From assembly GCF_013426915.1 (NCBI RefSeq), contig NZ_AP023179.1, positions 868,001 through 932,000 on the forward strand: 64,000 bases of DNA. Direction: 5' to 3'. This DNA is from Paraburkholderia sp. PGU19. Lineage in GTDB: Bacteria > Pseudomonadota > Gammaproteobacteria > Burkholderiales > Burkholderiaceae. A program made the position numbers and the translations under genes. This document shows, one piece after another, positions 53,138 through 62,003 of the stretch (the stretch's first letter is position 1; every line of letters starts with the position of its first letter). The notes below the pieces were generated by a model. That model was not told where the DNA came from. It made no database searches and saw only the letters and a program-made list of their open reading frames with translations.

Positions 53138-53288
53138 TCATCGGTCTCGCCAGGCCAGAGGCTGCGTCTGCCATGGCCATACGGCCAAGTCTGTTGACAG
53201 GCGCCCCCGCGAATCACGCACGCTGCGCTTGCCGGCCAGAAGCTGGGCCGTTGCGCGGGCATGAAGCGGGGCGGCTACTCCCCAATGA
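53138..53288 (-). promoter_or_regulatory. yybP-ykoY manganese riboswitch
   Basis: Read on the minus strand, the aptamer opens with P1 TCATTGG, then GGGAGTAGC (conserved GGGGAGTAG loop L1), passes through a variable hairpin arm and the TGTCAACAGACT segment, and ends with TGGCGAGACCGATGA (conserved GCGAGACC, and the P1 closing strand CCGATGA). The seven-base P1 TCATTGG/CCGATGA pairs fully. This is the hallmark of the yybP-ykoY class, which senses Mn2+ and turns on exporters. The gene for a GDT1-type exporter starts about 80 bases downstream. Confidence 0.92.
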
Positions 53289-53295
53289 GGGGCGG

Positions 53296-53301
53296 AGTAT
53301 A
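53296..53301 (-). promoter_or_regulatory. -10 box upstream of the riboswitch
   Basis: TATACT on the minus strand, placed about eight bases upstream of the aptamer, fits the transcription start of the riboswitch leader. No clear -35 is seen. Confidence 0.55.
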
Positions 53302-53817
53302 GCACGGTAGCTTGCGCGAACGCGAAGATTTCGCGCTACTTACGTTAGCCTTTGGTTCTCTTACAGCAAGTCATTGCAAAATCGGGCGCGATTATCGTTT
53401 TTTTATGGATTCGTCGTGCGTTGCCAACCCGAATGGGCGCGTTACAAAGGGCACGAATGTCTGGGCGTCGTGGCGCGTGGCCAGACCGGGCGGAGCCCAT
53501 TGGGACGGGCCGTGCAAGCGCTGGGACCACTTCCGTCGCGCGCAAGAGACGGATACAGATAGATACGTCTTTTCTGGCTGATTTCGGCCAGAATGCTCGG
53601 TATCATTTCGGGCGGTCTACGTAATGACCAGACGAAAACCCGTTTTGGCGTCCGCCCCTAAATAATCACCGCTGCGTGCCGTTATTTGGATGACTCCTTA
53701 AAATAAAAGTGGACTCACCGAACTGGCGTAGCGCCTCGCCCCGAAGTAGCGCGCTTCACGTGCTGTCGATGGCGAGCGCGCCTCTGGCGTCAGCAGCCTT
53801 CACGCGCGAACACCGAT
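53302..53817. other. 516-base non-coding region before the aryl polyene cluster
   Basis: I see no supported protein gene. Short frames on both strands lack ribosome binding sites and family patterns. The region must contain the promoter of the biosynthetic operon; the AT-rich stretch TCCTTAAAATAAAAG (53695-53709) is the best candidate, 110-120 bases before the first start codon. A weak dyad AGACG...CGTCT lies at 53549-53571. Confidence 0.5.
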
Positions 53818-54522
53818 ATGCCCGATCTGCACTGGACTATTCCGGTTGCTCGCTGGTCTTCCTGGCCTGCCGTCGCAGCCGCCGCACCCGATATTGGCTT
53901 TATTGAGCCGATGGTGCGGCGTCGCCTGAGCACGCTGTCGCGTATCGCGCTGAAAGTCGCGCATGATTGCGCCGCCGACAGGCCGAACGTGCGCATCGTA
54001 TTCGCGTCGCGCCACGGCGAACTGCGCCGCACCACTGATATCCTGCGCAGCATCAGCGCGGGCGAGCCGGTGTCGCCAACGGCCTTCAGTCTGTCCGTGC
54101 TCAACGCGATGACGGGCGTGTTCGGCATTTCGCGCGGCGACCGCACGGCTGCGAGCGCGCTGTCTGCCGGTGCGGAGACGCTCGGCTACGCGCTGCTCGA
54201 AGCGCACGCGCAATACGCCACCGACACCTCGACCCCCGTTTTGCTCGTCTACGCCGACGAACCGGCCGATCCCGGCTACGGCACGATCGAAGAAGAAGTG
54301 CAGGGCGGCGCCGTCGCGATCCTGCTGGACGAAGCCCCGGCGGGCCGCCTGTCGTGCTCGCGCACGGCCGTCGCCGACGGCACTGCATCGCCCGAAGGCG
54401 CGGGCACTCTCTTTGCAACCCAGAGTCAGGCTGTGCATCACTGCCTCGACACGCGTGCAGCCGCGCAATGGCGCGGCGAATATGCGGTCTGGGAATGGAG
54501 CTGGGATGAAGGCGTGGCTTGA
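53818..54522 (+). CDS. Beta-ketoacyl synthase-like protein (KS N-terminal domain only)
   Basis: The 234-residue protein matches the short family of beta-ketoacyl-synthase-like N-terminal domains (Ketoacyl-synt_2), with WTIPVARWSSWPA at the start, VFASRHGELRRTTDILRSIS and SLSVLNAMTGVFGISRGDRT (where true synthases have a Cys in the active-site loop, this has Ser/Ala). No catalytic Cys-His-His set is evident, so it is likely a non-catalytic partner or chain-length factor. It opens the aryl polyene type cluster and overlaps the acyltransferase gene by 17 bases. Its real role in these clusters is not settled. Confidence 0.8.
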   Translation: MPDLHWTIPVARWSSWPAVAAAAPDIGFIEPMVRRRLSTLSRIALKVAHDCAADRPNVRIVFASRHGELRRTTDILRSISAGEPVSPTAFSLSVLNAMTGVFGISRGDRTAASALSAGAETLGYALLEAHAQYATDTSTPVLLVYADEPADPGYGTIEEEVQGGAVAILLDEAPAGRLSCSRTAVADGTASPEGAGTLFATQSQAVHHCLDTRAAAQWRGEYAVWEWSWDEGVA

Positions 54523-55300
54523 CTACCACTGGCGCCTCGTCGCGACGGCGCTTGCGTTCACGGCGTTCGGCATCTGCGGGCTCGGCTTTTCGCTGATCCT
54601 GTTTCCGATCGCGTGGATCTGGCCGCATCGCGCGTCGAAGCAGCGCGCGGTCACCGCGATCATTCACGCGTTCTTTCGCGCGCTGGTCGCCGTGCTGAAG
54701 TGGGCCGGCGTGATGGAACTCGACGCGCATGGCGTTGCCGCGCTGCGCCGCGAGGACAACGAGCCGGCCATCGTGGTCGCGAATCATCCGACGTGGCTCG
54801 ACGTGATGGTGCTGCTGTCGCTGACGCCGCGCGCGTGCTGCGTCGTCAAGAGCGCGCACTGGGGCAACCCGTTTTTCTGGGGCGTCGTGCGCGCGGCCGA
54901 ATACGTGAGCAATGCCGATCCGCTCGATCTCGTCGAAGCGGGCGCGCGGCAACTGGAGCGCGGCTACACGATGATCATTTTTCCGGAAGGCACGCGCAGC
55001 CCGGCGCGCAACCGGATGCATGCGTTTTCGCGCGGTTTCGCGCACATGGCGCTCAAGTCCGGCGCGCCGATCCTGCCGGTACTGATGGATTGCGATCCAC
55101 CCGCTTTTACGAAGGGCATGCGCTGGTACAACGTGCCCGAGCGTGCGTTCCGCATGCGCGTCAACGTGCTCGAGCCGCTCGGCGCGGATGCGCTCGCGGC
55201 GCACGACGAACCGCCCGCGCTGGCCGCTCGCACGGTGACGAGCGCCATCGAAGCACATATCACCCAGCACCTGTTCGACTATGGATTCTTTAAAGCTTGA
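54506..55300 (+). CDS. 1-acyl-sn-glycerol-3-phosphate acyltransferase-like protein (PlsC family)
   Basis: The 264-residue membrane protein has one or two N-terminal hydrophobic helices (LVATALAFTAFGICGLGFSL) and a PlsC domain with VANHPTWLDVMVL (HX4D block 1), FWGVVRAAEYVSN, and IIFPEGTRSPARN (FPEGTR block 3). All catalytic blocks are intact. In aryl polyene clusters such acyltransferases are thought to help attach the polyene chain to a lipid carrier in the membrane; that is inference. Its start lies inside the preceding gene and its end overlaps the first ACP gene by 20 bases. Confidence 0.85.
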   Translation: MKAWLDYHWRLVATALAFTAFGICGLGFSLILFPIAWIWPHRASKQRAVTAIIHAFFRALVAVLKWAGVMELDAHGVAALRREDNEPAIVVANHPTWLDVMVLLSLTPRACCVVKSAHWGNPFFWGVVRAAEYVSNADPLDLVEAGARQLERGYTMIIFPEGTRSPARNRMHAFSRGFAHMALKSGAPILPVLMDCDPPAFTKGMRWYNVPERAFRMRVNVLEPLGADALAAHDEPPALAARTVTSAIEAHITQHLFDYGFFKA

Positions 55301-55580
55301 AATCAAACAGCTTCTGATCGAAGCACTCGATCTGGAAGACCTGACGCCCGCCGACATCGACGACGACGCGCCGCTCTTCGATACCGACGGCGTCGGTCTC
55401 GATTCGATCGACGCGCTCGAAATCGGCATCGTGCTGCGCAAACACTATCAATTGACGATCGCGGCGAATGACGAACGCACGCGAGAGCACTTCCGCTCGA
55501 TCAATTCACTTGCGGCGCTGGTGGCGAGCCAGCGCGAGCTTGTGCATGAATCGGGCGATACCACAAAGAAAGGGGAATGA
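55281..55580 (+). CDS. Acyl carrier protein 1
   Basis: This 99-residue acyl carrier protein has the phosphopantetheine-attachment motif GLDSIDALE with Ser 42. Helix 1 (LKLEIKQLLIEALDLEDL), acidic loop and helix 2 around D-S-I-D are standard. The C-terminus has a charged extension (RELVHESGDTTKKGE). Together with the next ACP it would carry the growing aryl polyene chain or the starter. Confidence 0.92.
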   Translation: MDSLKLEIKQLLIEALDLEDLTPADIDDDAPLFDTDGVGLDSIDALEIGIVLRKHYQLTIAANDERTREHFRSINSLAALVASQRELVHESGDTTKKGE

Positions 55581-55834
55581 CCGTGACCGACACCGAGATC
55601 CTTGAGCGCATCCGCGCCATCTTCAAAGAGAACTTCGCCATTGAGCCCGAGCGCGTGACGCCCGAAGCGCACCTGTTCGAAGAGCTCGATCTGGACAGCA
55701 TCGACGCCGTCGATCTCGCGATCAAGCTGCAGGAGATGACGGGCCGCCGGATCAAGCCGGAGGAGTTCAAGTCGGTGCGCACGGTCGGCGACGTGATCGC
55801 GGCTGTCGAGTCGCTGCTCGCGGCGCAGGGCTGA
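55577..55834 (+). CDS. Acyl carrier protein 2
   Basis: The 85-residue acyl carrier protein has DLDSIDAVDL with the phosphopantetheine Ser at 41, an N-terminal helix EILERIRAIFKENF and a family-typical end. It overlaps ACP 1 by four bases. Two ACPs in a row are typical of aryl polyene clusters, one of them used for the aryl starter. Confidence 0.93.
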   Translation: MTVTDTEILERIRAIFKENFAIEPERVTPEAHLFEELDLDSIDAVDLAIKLQEMTGRRIKPEEFKSVRTVGDVIAAVESLLAAQG

Positions 55835-56541
55835 TGCACACGCAACGTTCGCACGCGCAGGACGCCTCGGACGATACTCAGGCGCCGGGCGCGACGCAAG
55901 CCGCAACGCCAGCAGCCGCGCAGGCGACGAACGACGGCGAGCGCCCGCGTAGCTGGGGGGGCTTCGCGCTGGGTGTGCTCGCAAAGCTGGCATATCCCGC
56001 TGTCATTCTGTGCGCGTGGTTCTGGGACGCGCCGCGCTTTGTCGGTTGCCTGCTGTTCGCGCTGTTGTGGCTGCAGCGCTGCGCGGGCACGGGCGCGTTC
56101 GGCGCGTCGCTGCGCAAGCTCACGCGGGTCGACTGGGCGGTGGCGTTCATGCTGAGCGTCGCTTCCGCCGCCATCGTGTGGACCAATAGCGAACTGTTGC
56201 TGCGCATTTATCCGTCGCTGGTGAATCTCGGTTTGCTGATCGCGTTCGGCGCAACGCTCGTGCGCGGCCCGACGATGATCGAAAAATTCGCGCGCATCGG
56301 CACGCCCAATCTGAGCGAGCCGGCGATCCGCCACACGCGCCGCGTGACGCAGATCTGGTGCGCATTCTTCCTCGCGAATGGCGTGTTCTCTCTCTACACC
56401 GCGCTCTACTGGCCGCGCGAAGCGTGGTCGCTCTATAACGGCGCGATCGCGTACGGTCTTATCGGCCTGCTGCTGGTGGGTGAAATTGCGTGGCGGTATC
56501 TCGTGATCCTGCCGCGCGTGCGGCGCTCGGAGGCGGCATGA
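55834..56541 (+). CDS. Integral membrane protein (COG4648 type)
   Basis: The 235-residue protein has a soluble, Ala/Gln/Thr-rich N-terminus of about 40 residues and then about six hydrophobic helices (LAKLAYPAVILCAWFWD, FVGCLLFALLWLQR, AFMLSVASAAIVWTNSELLL, LVNLGLLIAFGATLV, WCAFFLANGVFSLYTALYW, YGLIGLLLVGEIAWRYLVIL). This membrane protein occurs in aryl polyene clusters between the ACPs and the AMP-ligase; its role is unknown. It starts one base after the ACP 2 stop codon begins and overlaps the AMP-ligase by four bases. Confidence 0.8.
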   Translation: MHTQRSHAQDASDDTQAPGATQAATPAAAQATNDGERPRSWGGFALGVLAKLAYPAVILCAWFWDAPRFVGCLLFALLWLQRCAGTGAFGASLRKLTRVDWAVAFMLSVASAAIVWTNSELLLRIYPSLVNLGLLIAFGATLVRGPTMIEKFARIGTPNLSEPAIRHTRRVTQIWCAFFLANGVFSLYTALYWPREAWSLYNGAIAYGLIGLLLVGEIAWRYLVILPRVRRSEAA

Positions 56542-58226
56542 TCGCGCTGCACGAGCTGCTGTCGTGCGAGCGCGCTGGGCACGTGCCCGTCTGTCGTGAC
56601 GACGAAGCAAACCAGACAATCGACTTCGCTGCGTTTCGCGCGCGCGTCTTCGCCGTCGCTTTGCAACTGCGTGAAACGCGGGCGCACCGCTACGCGCTGT
56701 GCATCGACGATCCATTCGATTTCGCTTGCGCGCTGTTCGCGCTTTTCGCCTGCGGCAAGACGCCCGTGATTCCGGCGAACGCGACGCCCGGCTATCTCGC
56801 CGACCTCGCCGATGCCTACGACGCCGTGCTCACGGACGCCGACGTCCGCGCACACGCCGCAACGCAGGCACGCGCCGAAACGCCTTTGCAGATAGATCCC
56901 GACGCGCCGCTCACGCTCTACACATCGGGCAGCAGCGGCACGCCGAAGCCGATCCACAAGACGCTCGCGCAGTTCGACGCCGAAGTGCACACGCTGGAAC
57001 GCGAATGGGGCGAACTCGTCGGCGAGGCAACCGTGCTCGCGAGCGTCCCGCATCATCACATCTACGGGCTGCTGTTTCGTGTCATGTGGCCGCTCGCGGC
57101 GGGTCGCGCATTCGATCGCGACGTCTGCATCGAGCCGCAGCATGTGCAATCGCGCATCGAGCAATGCGGTGCGGCCGTGGTCGTATCGTCGCCCGCGCAA
57201 CTGTCGCGCTGGCCCGCGATGCCCGGCTTCGCGGCATTGACACCCGTGCCGTGCGCGTTCTTCTCGTCGGGCGGACCGCTTTCCGCCGAAGCCGCCGCGG
57301 AATACGCGGCCGCTTTCGGCAGCGCGCCGATCGAAATCTACGGCAGCACGGAAACGGGCGGTATCGCGTGGCGTCGGCAGAACGAGACGTCGGCCTGGCG
57401 GCCCGTCAACGGCGTACAGGTTCAGCGTGGCGAAGACGGCGCGCTGAACGTGCGCTCGCCGCATCTGGGCCACGACGACTGGCATCGCACCGACGACGCC
57501 ATCGTGTTCGACGACGACGGCCGCTTCCGTTTGCAAGGACGCCTCGACCGCGTGATCAAGCTCGACGGCAAGCGCGTGTCGCTGCCCGAAGTCGAAGCGC
57601 GTCTCGCATTGCATCCGTATGTCGCGCAGTCAGCCGTGGTGCGGCTCGCGGGCGCGTCGCGCGAACGTCTCGGCGCGGTCGTCGCGCTCAACGATGCGGG
57701 CAGCACGGCGCTGCGCAACGAGGGGCGCGTCGCGCTCGCGAAGACCTTGCGCCGCCATCTCGCCGCCTATTTCGACGTGGTCGTGCTGCCGCGTCACTGG
57801 CGCTTCCGCATTGCGTTGCCGTTCGACGCACGCGGCAAGTTGCCCGTTGCCGCCGTCGCCGCCGCTTTCGAGCCGCGCGACGAAGGCTTCGAACTGCTGT
57901 CCGAAGCGCGCAACGGCGACGACGTCCATTACGAACTGCGCGTGCCGCCGACGCTCGACCATTTCGCCGGCCACTTTCCCGGCCTGCCTATCCTTCCCGG
58001 CGTCGTGCAGCTCGACTGGGCGATTCGCCTTGCCGCCGCGCACGTGACGGGCGTGCGCGAGATCGAATCCGTCGATCGCCTGAAGTTCACCGCGCCCGTG
58101 ATGCCGGGTGCCGTGCTCGACCTGAAGCTGTCGCACGATGCTGCGCGGCGGCGCGTGCAGTTCGCGTTTCGCGTCGATGGCCGCGACAGTTCGTCGGGCG
58201 TGATCGTGTATCGGGAGCGCGCATGA
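56538..58226 (+). CDS. AMP-dependent ligase fused to a hot-dog dehydratase domain
   Basis: The 562-residue protein joins an acyl-adenylate ligase with a FabZ/FabA-like dehydratase. The ligase has the ATP loop LYTSGSSGTPKP (about residues 127-138), YGSTETGG near 270 and LDRVIKLDGKRVSLPEVE near 335, but it is shorter than usual. From about residue 445 the hot-dog domain appears: HFAGHFPGLPILPGVVQLD (about 473-491), the H-F-P-G-x-P-x-x-P-G-V pattern of the dehydratase family. In aryl polyene clusters the ligase activates the aryl acid (4-hydroxybenzoate or coumarate type) and loads it on an ACP, and the dehydratase removes water in each round. The fusion is known in some clusters; the activated acid here is not proven. 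Confidence 0.85.
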   Translation: MIALHELLSCERAGHVPVCRDDEANQTIDFAAFRARVFAVALQLRETRAHRYALCIDDPFDFACALFALFACGKTPVIPANATPGYLADLADAYDAVLTDADVRAHAATQARAETPLQIDPDAPLTLYTSGSSGTPKPIHKTLAQFDAEVHTLEREWGELVGEATVLASVPHHHIYGLLFRVMWPLAAGRAFDRDVCIEPQHVQSRIEQCGAAVVVSSPAQLSRWPAMPGFAALTPVPCAFFSSGGPLSAEAAAEYAAAFGSAPIEIYGSTETGGIAWRRQNETSAWRPVNGVQVQRGEDGALNVRSPHLGHDDWHRTDDAIVFDDDGRFRLQGRLDRVIKLDGKRVSLPEVEARLALHPYVAQSAVVRLAGASRERLGAVVALNDAGSTALRNEGRVALAKTLRRHLAAYFDVVVLPRHWRFRIALPFDARGKLPVAAVAAAFEPRDEGFELLSEARNGDDVHYELRVPPTLDHFAGHFPGLPILPGVVQLDWAIRLAAAHVTGVREIESVDRLKFTAPVMPGAVLDLKLSHDAARRRVQFAFRVDGRDSSSGVIVYRERA

Positions 58227-59991
58227 GCGACGCAGGTTTCAACGCGTGCATCGTCATTCCGATCTACAACCACAAGGACGCGATCGGCGCCACCGTCGAG
58301 CGTCTTGTCGTGCACGGACTGCACCTATTCGTTGTCGACGACGGCAGCGACGAAGCGACGCAAGCCGTGCTCGCGAAGCTCGCCTGTCAGCATCGCGAAC
58401 AGATGACGCTGCTGCGCCTGCCCGTCAACGGCGGCAAGGGCGCGGCCGTGATGGCGGGACTGCGCGCGGCGAAGCGAGCTGGCTATACGCACGCCCTGCA
58501 GATCGACGCGGACGGCCAGCACGATGCGAACGACGTGCCGCTGTTCCTCGCTGCCGCGCGCGCCGTGCCGGGTGCCGTGATTCTCGGCCGGCCTGTCTAC
58601 GATGAAAGCGTGCCGAAGTCGCGTCTCTATGGCCGCTATCTGACGCATGTGTGGGTATGGATCGAAACGCTGTCGCTGACGATCCGCGATTCGATGTGCG
58701 GCTTTCGTCTCTATCCGCTCGACGCCGCGTGCGCGCTGATCGACAGCGTCGATCTGCCGACGCGCATGGACTTCGACATCGAGATTCTCGTGCGCCTGTA
58801 CTGGCGGCGTCTCGCGTTCCGCGCAATTCCGACGCGCGTCACGTACGCGATGGACGGCGTGTCGCACTTCGACGTGTTGTGGGACAACGTGCGGATCAGC
58901 GCGAGTCATACGCGTCTCGTATGCGGGATGCTGTTGCGTCTGCCGCTGTTGCTCGCGCACAAGTTCATGCCGCGCAAGTCCGCCGCTTCGGATTCGAATG
59001 GCGACAACGCGAAATGGTGGCGCATGGCCGAGCGGGGCAGCCGCCTCGGCATGACGCTGCTTGCGCTGAGTTGCAAGCTGTTCGGCATGCGCTTCACTGC
59101 GCTGTGGCTGCATCCCATCGTCGCGTATTTTCTGATGACGGGCCGCGCTGCGCGCTCTGCGTCGCGCACGTACTTCACGCATCTCGAACAGGCCGCGCAG
59201 GGCGAGCGCACGCCGCGTCCGGGCTGGCGTTCCGCGTACCGGCAGATGCTCGCGTTCGCGCAATCGGGCCTCGACAAGCTCGCCGCCTGGTCGGGCCGCA
59301 TCGATTCGAACGACGTGATCTTCGACGATTCGTCCGCGTTCGACGCGCTCGTCGCGAGTGGCCGCGGCGCGCTCGTGATCGGCGCGCATCTCGGCAACCT
59401 CGAAATGACGCGCGCGCTTGCCGCGAACGGCGGCCACGCGAAGGTCACGGCCATTGTCTATACCGAACACGCGAAGCGCTTCAACAGCGTGCTGTCGACG
59501 GCGAACAGCGAGTTCGCGAAGCGGCTCGTGCAGGTCAGCGACTTCGGCCCGAGACGTCGATGATGATGCAGGAGCGCATCGACGCGGGCGAGCTGCTGGT
59601 GATCGTCGGCGACCGAGTGCCCGCGCGCGAATCGGGCCGCACGACCGACGCGCAGTTCCTCGGCGCGACCGCGCCGTTCGCGCAAGGGCCGTATGTGCTC
59701 GCGCATGCGCTCGGCTGCCCGGTATATCTGTTCTTCTGCCTGAAAGAGCGCGACGAGCGGAATCACGAGCGTTACCGGCTGTACTTCGAGCCGTTCGCCG
59801 AGCGCATCGACCTGCCGCGCCGCGAACGCGCGCAGCATATTGCGGCCTGGGCGCAGCGCTACGCGTCGCGCCTCGAGTACTACTGCCGCAAGGCACCTTA
59901 TCAATGGTTCAATTTCTTCGATTTCTGGGCGCGTCCCCGAAAGACGAAAACGGGTGGCATCCCACACGGAGACGCGAATGTCGGAACATGA
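58223..59991 (+). pseudogene. Glycosyltransferase family 2 / LpxL-type acyltransferase fusion, interrupted by a one-base frameshift
   Basis: The reading frame from 58223 encodes a GT2 domain: ACIVIPIYNHKDAIG, LFVVDDGSDEATQ and HALQIDADGQHDAND (D-x-D) up to about residue 240, then a lauroyl/myristoyl acyltransferase-like domain with VIGAHLGNLEMTRALA (H-x4-E catalytic pair, about residue 395). It runs into a premature TGA at 59561-59563 after residue 446. A second frame, 59551-59991, continues the same acyltransferase without a break: FGP/ETSMMMQERIDAGE, LLVIVGDRVPARESGR, ending near FFDFWARPRK. One missing C in the run GGCCC at 59546-59550 would join both into one 589-residue protein. So it is either a real frameshift mutation or a sequencing error. 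The start at 58223 overlaps the AMP-ligase stop by four bases. Confidence 0.88.
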
Positions 59992-61573
59992 TCTGATCGA
60001 CGATGCGCACGCACGCGCCGCGCGCACGGCAACGCCGCGCGCAGTGGTGATCGGCGGGCGCAAGCTGTCGATCGAAGAGGTCGTCGCGATTGCGAAGGGA
60101 CGCGCGAGCGTCGCGCTGAGCGGCGACCCTGCGTGGCGCTCGCGCATCCAGCGTGGCGCGGATTTTCTGCGCCGTCATCTCGCCGCAGGCGAAACGGTGT
60201 ACGGCGTGAACACGGGCTATGGCGACGCGTGCGTCGTCGATGTGCCGATGGAACTCGTCGAAGCGTTGCCGCTGCAACTGACGCGCTATCACGGCTGCGG
60301 CATGGGCGCTTATCTCGACGATGCGCAAGCGCTCGCCGTGATCGCCGCGCGTCTGAACTCGCTCGCGTACGGCTTGTCCGGCGTGCGCCCCGTGCTGCTC
60401 GAACGGCTCGCCGATCTGATCAATCATCGTGTGCTGCCGCGTATTCCGTCGGAAGGCTCGGTCGGCGCGAGCGGCGATCTGACGCCGCTGTCGTACGTGG
60501 CGGCGGCGCTCGTCGGCGAACGCGACGTGATGTTCGACGGCGCGCTGCGCGATGCCGCTGGCGTGTGGGCGCAACTCGGCCATGCGCCGCTGACGCTCGC
60601 GCCGAAGGAAGGCCTCGCGCTGATGAACGGCACGGCCGTGATGACGGGTCTCGCGTGTCTCGCGTTCGCGCGTGCCGACCATCTCGCGCGTCTTGCCTCG
60701 CGTTTGACGGCGCTGTCGACGGTTGCGCTCGATGGCCGCGCCGCGCACTTCGACGCGATGATCTTCGAAGCGAAGCCGCACGCTGGCCAGGCGGAAGCCG
60801 CCGCGTGGATTCGCGCGGACCTCGCGGGCCGCGACGATACGCCGGGCCATCGCTTGCAGGATCGCTATTCGATCCGTTGCGCGCCGCATGTGATCGGCGT
60901 CGCCGTCGATGCGTTGTCATGGGTTCGGCGCGACGTCGAGAACGAACTGAACAGCGCGAACGACAATCCGCTGATCGACCCTGACGGCGAGCGCGTATTG
61001 CACGGCGGCAACTTCTACGGCGGCCATATCGCTTTCGCGATGGACGCATTGAAAACGGCCGTCGCGAATCTCGCGGACCTGATGGACCGGCAACTCGCGC
61101 TGATCGTCGACGACAAGTTCAACAACGGCTTGCCGCGCAACCTGACGGGCGCGAGCCCGGCGCGTGCGCCGATCAATCACGGCTTCAAGGCCGTGCAGAT
61201 TTCGTCGTCGGCGTGGACGGCGGAAGCGCTGAAGCACACGATGCCCGCGAGCGTGTTCTCGCGTTCGACGGAAGCGCACAACCAGGACAAGGTCAGCATG
61301 GGCACGATCGCCGCGCGCGATTGCCTGCGGGTGCTCGAACTGACGGAGCAGGTCGCCGCCGCGCATACGCTCGCCACAGTGCAGGCGCTGACGTTGCGCG
61401 TGCGCATCAACGGTGAGACGACCGTCCCCGCGCCGCTGCGTGCATTCGCTCACGAGGTGGCTGCGATGTCGCCGTTCGTCGATGAAGACCGCGCGCTCGA
61501 AAGCGATCTGCGCGCGTTGACGGCGCGCATTGCCGATTGCGCGCTGGTTGAAGGAGGCGCGCATCATGAATGA
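59978..61573 (+). CDS. Aromatic amino acid ammonia-lyase (HAL/TAL/PAL family)
   Basis: The 531-residue enzyme removes ammonia from an aromatic amino acid. The MIO prosthetic group forms from Ala-Ser-Gly 164-166 within GSVGASGDLTPLSY. The catalytic Tyr 75 (YGVNTGYG) and the NNGLPRNLTG and RYSIRCAPHVIG active-site stretches are present. The selectivity region is LTRYHGCGMG (residues 102-110): Tyr-His in place of the Ser-His of histidine lyases, His-Leu of typical tyrosine lyases and Phe-Leu of phenylalanine lyases, so the substrate is not certain, but tyrosine or phenylalanine giving coumarate or cinnamate as starter is most likely from the context. ATG 59978 overlaps the preceding gene by 14 bases. 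Confidence 0.9.
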   Translation: MSEHDLIDDAHARAARTATPRAVVIGGRKLSIEEVVAIAKGRASVALSGDPAWRSRIQRGADFLRRHLAAGETVYGVNTGYGDACVVDVPMELVEALPLQLTRYHGCGMGAYLDDAQALAVIAARLNSLAYGLSGVRPVLLERLADLINHRVLPRIPSEGSVGASGDLTPLSYVAAALVGERDVMFDGALRDAAGVWAQLGHAPLTLAPKEGLALMNGTAVMTGLACLAFARADHLARLASRLTALSTVALDGRAAHFDAMIFEAKPHAGQAEAAAWIRADLAGRDDTPGHRLQDRYSIRCAPHVIGVAVDALSWVRRDVENELNSANDNPLIDPDGERVLHGGNFYGGHIAFAMDALKTAVANLADLMDRQLALIVDDKFNNGLPRNLTGASPARAPINHGFKAVQISSSAWTAEALKHTMPASVFSRSTEAHNQDKVSMGTIAARDCLRVLELTEQVAAAHTLATVQALTLRVRINGETTVPAPLRAFAHEVAAMSPFVDEDRALESDLRALTARIADCALVEGGAHHE

Positions 61574-62003
61574 GCGCCACCCGGGCAAGACGTTGAAGGC
61601 GAGCGCGATCGTCGAAGTGCCGTTTCATGACGTCGACGCGATGAACGTCTGCTGGCATGGCCATTACCTGAAGTACTTCGAGATCGGCCGCGCCGCGCTA
61701 CTGCGTGCGTTCGACTACGACTACCGCGAGATGCAGGCGTCGGGCTATCTGTGGCCGATCGTCGAGGCGCATCTGAAGTACGTGCGGCCCGCGACTTACG
61801 GCCAGCGGATCGACGTGCGCACGGAGCTGCTCGAATTTGAAAACCGCCTGAAAATAGGCTATGAAATCGTCGATTGCGCGACGGGCACGCGGCTGACGAA
61901 GGGCTACACGATCCAGGTCGCCATCGATGCCGCGACGCAGGAAACGCAATTCGTGTCGCCGCCGGTCGTGTTCGAAAAGCTGGAGTGCGCATGGTCACGC
62001 TGA
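61566..62003 (+). CDS. Hot-dog thioesterase (4HBT family)
   Basis: The 145-residue protein has VPFHDVDAMNVCWHGHYLKY, in which the Asp of the H-D-x-D motif is the catalytic base of 4-hydroxybenzoyl-CoA-type thioesterases, followed by FEIGRAALLRAF. It starts inside the end of the lyase gene (8-base overlap) and overlaps the LolA-like gene by 13 bases. In aryl polyene clusters a thioesterase of this type is usual; it may release or edit chains. Confidence 0.9.
   Translation: MNERHPGKTLKASAIVEVPFHDVDAMNVCWHGHYLKYFEIGRAALLRAFDYDYREMQASGYLWPIVEAHLKYVRPATYGQRIDVRTELLEFENRLKIGYEIVDCATGTRLTKGYTIQVAIDAATQETQFVSPPVVFEKLECAWSR

Noticed and set aside
53312..53624. Short plus-strand frames in the gap before the aryl polyene cluster
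   Set aside because: Three overlapping frames with no ribosome binding site, no conserved motif and no neighbour; treated as non-coding.
59550..59563. Programmed -1 frameshift as an explanation for the split acyltransferase
   Set aside because: The site GGCCCGAGA lacks an X-XXY-YYZ heptamer and a clear downstream stem; a missing C is simpler. Kept only as a remote option in the finding.
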